From: Alphaproteobacteria bacterium
GTDB lineage: Bacteria; Pseudomonadota; Alphaproteobacteria; UBA9219; RGZA01
Direction: 5' to 3'
NCBI GenBank assembly: GCA_021732145.1
Contig: JAKFVN010000002.1
Span: forward strand, 1 to 64,000
Length of the DNA: 64,000 nt
Part shown: one piece after another, positions 56,908 through 64,000 of the stretch
Position numbering within the stretch: the first letter of the stretch is position 1
How the letters are laid out: the number at the start of each line of letters is the position of its first letter
Program-made: the position numbers and the translations under genes
The notes under the pieces: model-generated
The model's input: the letters and a program-made list of their open reading frames with translations, nothing else
What the model was told of the DNA's origin: nothing
Databases searched by the model: none

Positions 56908-57615
56908 ATGGAAAACAACAAATACAAAAATCGTGACTGCGCTTATTGCGGCGGGGTAGGAATATCTGAAACGGCAGACAATGTCTTTGCGAAAGGTTTT
57001 TTCTCCATTAATCGTAGAGAACACCTGCCAAAAATCCCTGCATGCGACAAATGTAATAATGCTAAATCATCCTTAGAAAATGATTTGATGCCTTATTTGG
57101 CTTTCGGCGGACGCCACGTTGATGCATATGATAATCTTTCAATTGCAACACCGCCGCGCTTAAAAAGTAATGCGAAAATAAATCAAAAAATAAGACAAGG
57201 AATGAGCGAGGAGCTAATTAGCAAAAACGGTATTCTTCAAAAAAGAATGACGGTGCCATTCGAAGGAAAAAAACTACAGGAATTATTTTCGTATATTGTA
57301 AAAGGATTGGCATGGTTTCACATGGGGGTGTTGCTGAACGAAAGCCATACCGCTCGGGCCGGATATGTCACAAGCGATGTAGAAGAATTATTTAATGGTT
57401 TTATGGCAGGCAGTGCTAAAAAACGAGCATCTAATGCTTTAGGCATTGATACTTTTAAATATGAAGGTCTGCAATTAGAGCAAAACCCTGAAATGACCAT
57501 TTGGAAATTTTCAATATTTGGCGGGATTGAATTTGTAAGCAACGTAAAACAGTCAACGCATTTATGGGGAATGACAGGTTTGGCAAAGCAAATCGGTGAA
57601 ATTTATAAACAATAA
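56908..57615 (+). CDS. HNH-endonuclease-like protein
   Basis: CAYCGG...ADNVFAKGFF...PACDKCNNAKSSLENDL zinc-ribbon/HNH-like arrangement; AT-rich relative to neighbours. Confidence 0.6.
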   Translation: MENNKYKNRDCAYCGGVGISETADNVFAKGFFSINRREHLPKIPACDKCNNAKSSLENDLMPYLAFGGRHVDAYDNLSIATPPRLKSNAKINQKIRQGMSEELISKNGILQKRMTVPFEGKKLQELFSYIVKGLAWFHMGVLLNESHTARAGYVTSDVEELFNGFMAGSAKKRASNALGIDTFKYEGLQLEQNPEMTIWKFSIFGGIEFVSNVKQSTHLWGMTGLAKQIGEIYKQ

Positions 57616-57628
57616 TCTGATGCGGAAA

Positions 57629-58708
57629 TTACTTCCCGAGCCGTGCCACATTATAAAGGGCGCGTTCGCCAAGGCGCTCGGCGGGCATGCCGGTGGTTTT
57701 GCATTTCATCTCGGCTTCCAATAATGCGCACATGGCGTCCATGACTTTGCCAAGTGTCCAGCTGCGTAGTTGTTTTTGCATTTGCGCTTCGCGCTTGAAG
57801 AAAATGGGCGGGCGCATGGTCTTTACCGCTTCCATCGCGCCCATATGCTCTTCATCCATTTTGCCGAGGCCTTCGTAAATTTTGGTCAAATGGCGCGTGG
57901 CCGCGCGAAGGAATTGAATGGGCTGCACGCCTTCTGCCGCTAATTTCGCCAGCATCGCATCAAGCTTGGCGATATCACCCGAAGCCGCGGCCCACACCGC
58001 ATCATCCACTTCCTCACCCGCTGCATCGGTAATGCAGGCGGCGATATGCTCAACCGTGATATTTTTTTGGCGCGATGCCTCTGCGCCACCTGAAGAAGGT
58101 GTTGCAACCGGCCCTGCGCTTGGGTTCATCGCGTATGTGATAAGCTTATCCACTTCCATGCGAATGCCGCTGCGGTCAGGCGGTAATGCTGCGCAAAGCG
58201 CTGCCAGCGCGTCGCGGTCAATTGTGAAGCCTTCGGCCTTTATCATGCTTGAAATCGTCGCACTGAGATCCGCGCCTTCCTCCGCATAGCACGGAATGGC
58301 CATCGCCTTGGCATCATCTTCCACGCGGTTGCGCAGTTTGGAGCGTTTATCCAATTCGCCCGCTTCCAGCACCAGTACGCTGTCGCCCGATGGCAAATTT
58401 GCAAGCAAATGGTCGATGGCAGAAAAAGCAGAACCTTCACCCGCATCGCGCATGCGCACCAGTCGCCTTCCACCCATCATGGAGATGGACGACATTTCAT
58501 CATGCAAGCGCGATGGATTTTCATCGAGCGAGGAGGGAGAAATTTCCGAAACCGAAAATGGGTCGTTCACATCGGGCACGCATTTCGCGGCCAGTTTTTG
58601 CGCGCGTTCACGCACCAAGCCTGCATCGGGCCCGTAGAGCAAGAAGACGCGCATGCCCATATCGGGCTTTTCAATGAACCCAGCGGATTTGTTGGCGCTC
58701 AGCTTCAT
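57629..58708 (-). CDS. holA: DNA polymerase III subunit delta with an in-frame repeat insertion
   Basis: FLLYGPDAGLVRERAQKLA, GRRLVRMRDAGE, LVLEAGELDKRSKLR; adjacent to lptE and leuS. Confidence 0.93.
   Translation of the reverse strand: MKLSANKSAGFIEKPDMGMRVFLLYGPDAGLVRERAQKLAAKCVPDVNDPFSVSEISPSSLDENPSRLHDEMSSISMMGGRRLVRMRDAGEGSAFSAIDHLLANLPSGDSVLVLEAGELDKRSKLRNRVEDDAKAMAIPCYAEEGADLSATISSMIKAEGFTIDRDALAALCAALPPDRSGIRMEVDKLITYAMNPSAGPVATPSSGGAEASRQKNITVEHIAACITDAAGEEVDDAVWAAASGDIAKLDAMLAKLAAEGVQPIQFLRAATRHLTKIYEGLGKMDEEHMGAMEAVKTMRPPIFFKREAQMQKQLRSWTLGKVMDAMCALLEAEMKCKTTGMPAERLGERALYNVARLGK
58058..58121 (-). repeat. Palindromic element, copy in holA
   Basis: Minus strand: GGGCCGGTTGCAACACCTTCTTCAGGTGGCGCAGAGGCATCGCGCCAAAAAAATATCAC. 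Confidence 0.78.
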
Positions 58709-59319
58709 TTGAAGATGCTGCCCCCTTGCAATTCCGGCCTGGTCAGCGCATCAGGGCGCGTGGCGGGGGGCGTTACGAAAGGGCGGTTTAATTGCTCTTC
58801 CGTCATGGGCGTGGGCGAAAAATCCTTCTGCCCATAGTATGCCAGCAATTGCGTAACGATGAGGTCTGATAATTCGCGGATGGCGCGCTGCGCCGAATTT
58901 TCGCGTGACGATAACGCGCCATACTGCGCATCAATCTTATTGTAACTTACGAAGGTGCGCGATGTGCCGGTATAGAGTTTTTTCTGCGTCGTGCTATCCG
59001 TCAGGATATAATTGGCGATATAGGTGATTTTCTTGCGCAATGTGGTTGCGTCCCTTTGCAGGCCCAGATTCTCCTCGGTGGTGGCGAGGCTGATTTGCAG
59101 CGTGGCATCGGTTTTTTCCGGACGGCCCTGGCCATACATGCGGTCGATCAGATGGTTGCGCAGCTGCTGGCCCAGCTCATTGCTGATATTGGCGATTGCA
59201 ATGCGGTTGAGGCGCTTTTCCTGCACGGTTGCTTCTGCGCCAAAGGGGCGTTCCCCGTAAATCGGGCGGTAACAGGAGGTGAGGATGAGCGGCAGAAGAA
59301 GTACAATAAACAGGCGCAT
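58705..59319 (-). CDS. lptE: LPS-assembly lipoprotein LptE
   Basis: Lipobox LILTSCYRPIYG; position between leuS and holA. Confidence 0.88.
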   Translation of the reverse strand: MRLFIVLLLPLILTSCYRPIYGERPFGAEATVQEKRLNRIAIANISNELGQQLRNHLIDRMYGQGRPEKTDATLQISLATTEENLGLQRDATTLRKKITYIANYILTDSTTQKKLYTGTSRTFVSYNKIDAQYGALSSRENSAQRAIRELSDLIVTQLLAYYGQKDFSPTPMTEEQLNRPFVTPPATRPDALTRPELQGGSIFK

Positions 59320-59370
59320 AAGCGCACATTAAACCCACAAGACCAGCTTGTCTATTTATTCATCGCGCAC

Positions 59371-59703
59371 TTATTCATAACCCAGCTGCTTTAACTGGTA
59401 TTCCATGAACAGGAACGCGGCAATGCCTGGCACCACAAAACAGCCAATCAGCAGCCAGTCCTTTAAGGTTTTTTTGCGGCCGCGCAGGCCCTTGGAATAA
59501 TCACTGAGTTTCTGGCCAAAAAGAATAAGACCAATTCCCAATATGGCAAAGGCCACCAGAAAGGCAAAGCCATGCGGCATGATGATGGTTTCTTTTTCAT
59601 GCGTGATGGCTTCCGACATGGCGGCGTTGTAAAACCAGACAGACCCGCCACCGCCAATCAGCAAGGCAAGAACCCCGGCGATGCGTGGTTTATCAAGTGC
59701 CAT
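59371..59703 (-). CDS. Hypothetical membrane protein
   Basis: 110-aa ORF with three hydrophobic segments. Confidence 0.65.
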   Translation of the reverse strand: MALDKPRIAGVLALLIGGGGSVWFYNAAMSEAITHEKETIIMPHGFAFLVAFAILGIGLILFGQKLSDYSKGLRGRKKTLKDWLLIGCFVVPGIAAFLFMEYQLKQLGYE

Positions 59704-59717
59704 GATTACTCCTTAAG

Positions 59718-61097
59718 CTACTCTTTAAATTTCTGGCGCAGGATTGCTTTTGACCAACCGCTGAGGCGGGCCAAATTTTCCTCATCATGCGCATCACGCA
59801 CGCTGAGGCTTTGCTGATAATTCACATCGGCGCAGGCATTGGCGGCCGGAAGATGCGTTGAAAAACGGATGCTTTGCGTTTCGCGGCTTGGCGTTTCTTC
59901 AATCGCGATATCCTGGCGCAATGTCGTTGCGTTATAACGGAAGTAAAGCCGTGTTAAATAAGGCTTGCCCGCTTGCGCGCTGCCGCGCTGCAAATGCTTG
60001 GGATAGGCGGCTTTGGGCAGCATCATCCCGCCAATCAGATTATCGTTATTGGATGTATCATAGATTGGCGCGGCGGCTTTGGGCGCTTCGTTCAGCCAGT
60101 TCACGCCGATGGATGAAAGCACATCCGCTGGCAATTGCGCTTCATCGGCATATTCCACAATGAGCGCGTTGCTTTCCGATTTCACGCGCATATTGAGAAT
60201 GCGGTTATAGATGGATGGAAAATCGCGTGTGGCGTAAGACGGCATGCTCATATCCATGCGCGGGCCGTTGAGTGGAATAGAGCGCATCAGCGGGGAGCCT
60301 GCACGGCCCAATTGCGATACGACATACAGCGTAATCGCCTGACCGCCATCATTGAATACATCAACGGGCGTTACGTTGCGCTCGTAATTGGTATCGGGCG
60401 CGGCGTTCAGCGCATCAAAGCCCTTGGTGCGTGGTTTTTCTGCCGTTACCGCTGGCGCGTTAATCAGGCCAAGGCGCACAGGCAAAACCAGCTTTGGCGC
60501 ATCATACGCAATTTGCAGCGGCTTTAAATAACCAGCCTCCGCGCTTGCGCGCCTGGCCTTTATCAGCAAAAACGCATTGCCGCGCTGCGTATAGGGAAGA
60601 ATGATGCGGTCGGTTTTGGGCGGCAGTTTATAGCCCTTATCTTCCAGCCATTTGACCAATGTCGCGCCCTGCTCGGCGGGCAAAACGGAAATGTCATAGC
60701 TGGTATCATCCGCCACATGTTTGGTCGTCACCGCATAGGATTTTACATCCACGGCGGTTGTATTGCCTTTTTCAGTTGGGCAGGGGTCAGCATCGGTTTC
60801 TTCGCGAAGGCGCGGGGCGGTAACGGTATCGACCGCATCAAACAGCGATGCGCTCACCTCGTGTACATTTTGCGCCGTTACATTGGCGGGTACAGGGAAT
60901 AGCATCGTGAATTCGCGCTCAGATGATGCAACGCTTGGCAAGATGGTAAGCGTATGATGGCCGTTATGCGTCGCGATAATCAGTTTGGTAGATGAAACCG
61001 AAAGTGGCGCGTCATTGCTGCCAACCAGAAAGCCGGTGAATGCAGAAACAGGAAAACTGAAGAGAACCAGAGCAACGAATAACGAAAGCTTTTTCAT
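59718..61097 (-). CDS. DUF2330-like exported protein
   Basis: Signal peptide; HHTLTILPSVASSEREFTMLFPVPANV and DPCPTEK segment. Confidence 0.75.
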   Translation of the reverse strand: MKKLSLFVALVLFSFPVSAFTGFLVGSNDAPLSVSSTKLIIATHNGHHTLTILPSVASSEREFTMLFPVPANVTAQNVHEVSASLFDAVDTVTAPRLREETDADPCPTEKGNTTAVDVKSYAVTTKHVADDTSYDISVLPAEQGATLVKWLEDKGYKLPPKTDRIILPYTQRGNAFLLIKARRASAEAGYLKPLQIAYDAPKLVLPVRLGLINAPAVTAEKPRTKGFDALNAAPDTNYERNVTPVDVFNDGGQAITLYVVSQLGRAGSPLMRSIPLNGPRMDMSMPSYATRDFPSIYNRILNMRVKSESNALIVEYADEAQLPADVLSSIGVNWLNEAPKAAAPIYDTSNNDNLIGGMMLPKAAYPKHLQRGSAQAGKPYLTRLYFRYNATTLRQDIAIEETPSRETQSIRFSTHLPAANACADVNYQQSLSVRDAHDEENLARLSGWSKAILRQKFKE

Positions 61098-61117
61098 AAG
61101 TTCTCCTAAGTTACGTT

Positions 61118-63796
61118 CTAAGCCACCACATTCACAATCTTGTTGGGGACGATGATAACTTTCTTTGGTTGAGAGCCATTTAATGCGCGCACCACGGAAT
61201 CCTGCGCCAAAGCAATGGCTTCAGCCTTGTCCTTGGCACAATCCCTAGGTAATTCAATGGTTGCGCGGAGTTTACCATTCACCTGCACCGCTATGGTTAC
61301 CACGTTATCAACCAAAAGTGCGGCTTCGGGCGTTGGCCATGCTTCATCGACCAGCATGGTTTTGTGACCCAGCTTTTCCCACATTTCGGATGCGATGTGC
61401 GGCAACATGGGGGAGATAAGTTTGGCTACGGTTTCAACCCCTTCTCGGTAAATTATGCGTTGGTCTTTAGTTTCCTTGAGCATCATGCCAGCATCAGGTT
61501 GTGCGGCATCCTTATTGTTGGAAACAAGAACAGCCGCTGTTCCAACCTTGTACACATGAGATTCATACTCTTGTAAAAGATTTGTCAGTTCGCGAACCGA
61601 GGCAACAGCAGCGTTAAAAGCAAAGCGAGAAAGACAGTCAGTCACACGCGCTATTGTTTTATGAATGTGCTTTTTTAATTTGAGAGCCCCCTCTGCTGGA
61701 GCCCCTTCAATTTTTTCATTGATAGGAGGCAGGTCCAAATTTTCATCATCAACCAAACGCCACAGGCGGTTGATGTAACGCCATGCGCCGTCAATGCCGC
61801 TTTCGGTCCATTCCAGATCGCGCTCCGGCGGGCTGTCGGACAGCATGAAAAGCCGCGCCGTGTCTGCGCCGTAAGCATCAATGATGCGGCCGGGGTCAAC
61901 GACATTGCGCTTGGATTTGCTCATCACCTCAACGCGGCCAACGGTTACAGGGCGGCCTGTTTTTACATTTACAGCCGTGCCATCGGGGCGCTTTTCCATT
62001 TCTTCCGGATAAAGCCATTTGCCGTCTTCGTCTTTGTAGGACTCATGGCAAACCATGCCTTGCGTAAACAATCCCGCAAAGGGTTCTTTCAAACCGACAT
62101 GCCCTGTCTCATTCATCGCGCGGGTAAAGAAACGGGAATAGAGCAAATGCAAAATCGCGTGCTCCACGCCGCCCACATACTGGTCAACCGGCAACCAGTA
62201 ATCGGTCGCTGACTTAGTGATTGGCGCAGCATCATTTTTTGGCGAACAGAACCGCGCGTAATACCAGCTGCTATCCACAAAGGTATCGCAGGTATCGGTT
62301 TCGCGTTGCGCATCCGCCTTACAACTTGGGCATTTCACATGCTTCCATGTGGGGTGGTTATCCAAGGGATTGCCGCCTTTTTTAAAATCGGCATCTTCCG
62401 GCAGCACCACTGGCAATTGGATTTCCGGCACGGGCACCACGCCGCACGCTTTGCAGTGAATGACCGGAATGGGGCAGCCCCAGTAACGCTGGCGTGACAC
62501 GCCCCAATCGCGCAGGCGGAATTGCGTTACGCCTTCGCCAATGCCCATCGATTTCAATTTTTCAATCGCAGTTTTTTTGGCGGTGGCAACATCCAGGCCA
62601 TTCAGGAATCCGGAATTTTGCAATACACCATCGCCTGTATATGGCAATGGCTGCTTCTCACCCTTTTGCGCAATGACTTCAATGACGCTCAATTTATACT
62701 TGGTCGCAAAATCGAAATCGCGCTGGTCATGCGCGGGGCAACCGAAAATTGCACCCGTGCCGTAATCCATCAGCACAAAGTTAGCGATGTATACCGGCAA
62801 TGTTTTACCAGCAATGAAGGGATGCGCAACGGTGAGGCCTGTATCAAAGCCCATTTTCTCTGCGGTTTCGATGGCAGCTGCGGTGGTGCCGATGCGGTTA
62901 CATTCGGTGACAAAATCCGCAAGCTTGGTGTTGTTTTTCGCAAGTTCAGCTGTAATCGGGTGGCCCGGTGAAAGCGCAATGAATGATGCGCCAAATAATG
63001 TATCAGGGCGCGTGGTGAAAACCTCGATAGTCACCATTCGCTCGGCGTCTGCCGCTGGCGCGGGTGACGCGCCCGCCCGGGCGATAGGGGCGGTTAATTT
63101 AAAAAAGACTTTTGCGCCTTCGCTTTTGCCAATCCAGTTTTCCTGCATGAGGCGGACTTTTTCCGGCCATCTATCTAAAGTGGAAAGCGACTGAAGCAAG
63201 TCTTCGGCGTAAGCGGTGATTTTGAAAAACCATTGGTTCAGCTCGCGCTTTTCAACCAGCGCGCCGGAACGCCAGCCACGGCCATCAATCACCTGTTCGT
63301 TCGCCAGCACCGTTTCATCAATCGGATCCCAGTTCACGAAGGATTTACGGCGGTAGGCGAGGCCCTTTTTATAAAAGTCCAAAAACAGTTTTTGTTGCTG
63401 CTTATAATAGGTGACATCGCAGGTCGCGAATTCGCGCGACCAATCGATGGAAAGGCCGATGCGCTTTAATTCGCCGCGCATATTGGCGATGTTGTCATAC
63501 GTCCAGTCCTTTGGCGAAATGCCGCGTTCACGCGCCGCATTTTCGGCTGGCAGGCCAAAAGCATCCCAGCCCATAGGGTGAAGCACATTAAAACCCTGCG
63601 CACGGCGAAGGCGCGCCACCACATCGCCCAGCGTATAATTGCGCACATGGCCCATATGAATGCGGCCCGACGGGTAGGGGAACATCGATAAGACGTAGTA
63701 CTTCTTTTTCGAGGGGTCTTCTTTGGCTTCGAAACTTTTCTTCTCGTTCCAAAGGTTCTGCCACTTTTTTTCAGTCGCGCCGTGATTGTAATTCAT
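61118..63796 (-). CDS. leuS: Leucyl-tRNA synthetase with an in-frame repeat insertion
   Basis: [68 protein letters not shown]. Confidence 0.97.
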   Translation of the reverse strand: MNYNHGATEKKWQNLWNEKKSFEAKEDPSKKKYYVLSMFPYPSGRIHMGHVRNYTLGDVVARLRRAQGFNVLHPMGWDAFGLPAENAARERGISPKDWTYDNIANMRGELKRIGLSIDWSREFATCDVTYYKQQQKLFLDFYKKGLAYRRKSFVNWDPIDETVLANEQVIDGRGWRSGALVEKRELNQWFFKITAYAEDLLQSLSTLDRWPEKVRLMQENWIGKSEGAKVFFKLTAPIARAGASPAPAADAERMVTIEVFTTRPDTLFGASFIALSPGHPITAELAKNNTKLADFVTECNRIGTTAAAIETAEKMGFDTGLTVAHPFIAGKTLPVYIANFVLMDYGTGAIFGCPAHDQRDFDFATKYKLSVIEVIAQKGEKQPLPYTGDGVLQNSGFLNGLDVATAKKTAIEKLKSMGIGEGVTQFRLRDWGVSRQRYWGCPIPVIHCKACGVVPVPEIQLPVVLPEDADFKKGGNPLDNHPTWKHVKCPSCKADAQRETDTCDTFVDSSWYYARFCSPKNDAAPITKSATDYWLPVDQYVGGVEHAILHLLYSRFFTRAMNETGHVGLKEPFAGLFTQGMVCHESYKDEDGKWLYPEEMEKRPDGTAVNVKTGRPVTVGRVEVMSKSKRNVVDPGRIIDAYGADTARLFMLSDSPPERDLEWTESGIDGAWRYINRLWRLVDDENLDLPPINEKIEGAPAEGALKLKKHIHKTIARVTDCLSRFAFNAAVASVRELTNLLQEYESHVYKVGTAAVLVSNNKDAAQPDAGMMLKETKDQRIIYREGVETVAKLISPMLPHIASEMWEKLGHKTMLVDEAWPTPEAALLVDNVVTIAVQVNGKLRATIELPRDCAKDKAEAIALAQDSVVRALNGSQPKKVIIVPNKIVNVVA
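63030..63088 (-). repeat. Palindromic element, copy in leuS
   Basis: Minus strand: CGCCCGGGCGGGCGCGTCACCCGCGCCAGCGGCAGACGCCGAGCGAATGGTGACTATCG. Confidence 0.78.
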
Positions 63797-63927
63797 ACCG
63801 TAAAGCTCAAATGGGAATGGGGGTTCTATAAATACCATTAATTACTTTCTTTGAAACGGTCTAAATTCACCCCCATAGAAAAAAGACCATATGTTCAAGC
63901 CGTTTTTTAAAGAATTGACCGATTTAA

Positions 63928-64000
63928 ATGCTAGCCGAAGTTTTAGATGCCCATATTTATGAGCTGAGCTACATCGCCCATGTTTTAAATAAATGGGATT
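63928..64000 (+). CDS. Possible 5' end of a downstream CDS (truncated)
   Basis: ATG CTA GCC GAA GTT TTA... open to window end (MLAEVLDAHIYELSYIAHVLNKWD); only 24 codons. Confidence 0.3.
   Translation, partial: MLAEVLDAHIYELSYIAHVLNKWD

Noticed and set aside
61500-61545. GTTGGAAAC...GTTCCAAC hairpin inside leuS (peptide [21 protein letters not shown])
   Set aside because: Looks like an insert, but its sequence does not convincingly match the element; left as unexplained variation.
1-64000. tRNA, rRNA, CRISPR arrays, transposases/integrases
   Set aside because: Looked for T-arm GGTTCGAATCC-like motifs, regular spacer repeats and recombinase motifs by eye; none convincing. A tRNAscan/Infernal run would be needed to exclude them.

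Overview
This window looks like the replication-origin region of an alphaproteobacterial chromosome. The call rests on a gene set and order typical of that region: hemE/hemH/hemJ/rho on one side; PPDK-regulator/maf/aroE/coaE/secB/Tim44-like/MAPEG/mltA/smr on the other; and mnmE, mnmG, rsmG, parA, parB, holA, lptE and leuS. About 50 CDSs can be supported. A candidate oriC with several DnaA-box-like 9-mers lies between the PPDK-regulator gene and hemE (about 48945-49341). Two perfect parS palindromes (TGTTTCACGTGAAACA) flank mnmG. The most interesting signals are: (1) a dispersed palindromic repeat (about 50-90 bp, core CGAGCGGTTGCGCC-loop-GGCGCAGAGCGAATG) found at least nine times, several copies lying in frame inside conserved housekeeping genes (rdgB, pyrD, hemH, holA, leuS, rsmI 5' end) and two supplying possible start codons (mnmG, smr), with compensatory changes in the stem; (2) a three-gene cluster made of a URC1-like GTP-cyclohydrolase-II homologue fused to a TrpF-like barrel, a LOG-family protein and a CDA-fold deaminase; (3) a translationally coupled PRTase-like/NADAR pair that looks like a conflict or NAD-metabolism module; (4) a single DUF4268/PD-(D/E)XK-like gene bounded by exact 27-bp direct repeats; (5) an apparently orphan PemK/MazF toxin gene followed at once by a region with three predicted hairpins. 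A large minus-strand ORF (1-1357), absent from the supplied ORF track because it runs off the window, carries tandem repeats of about 44 aa. No rRNA, tRNA, CRISPR array or transposase was recognised. All family calls are from reading the sequence; no database search was run.
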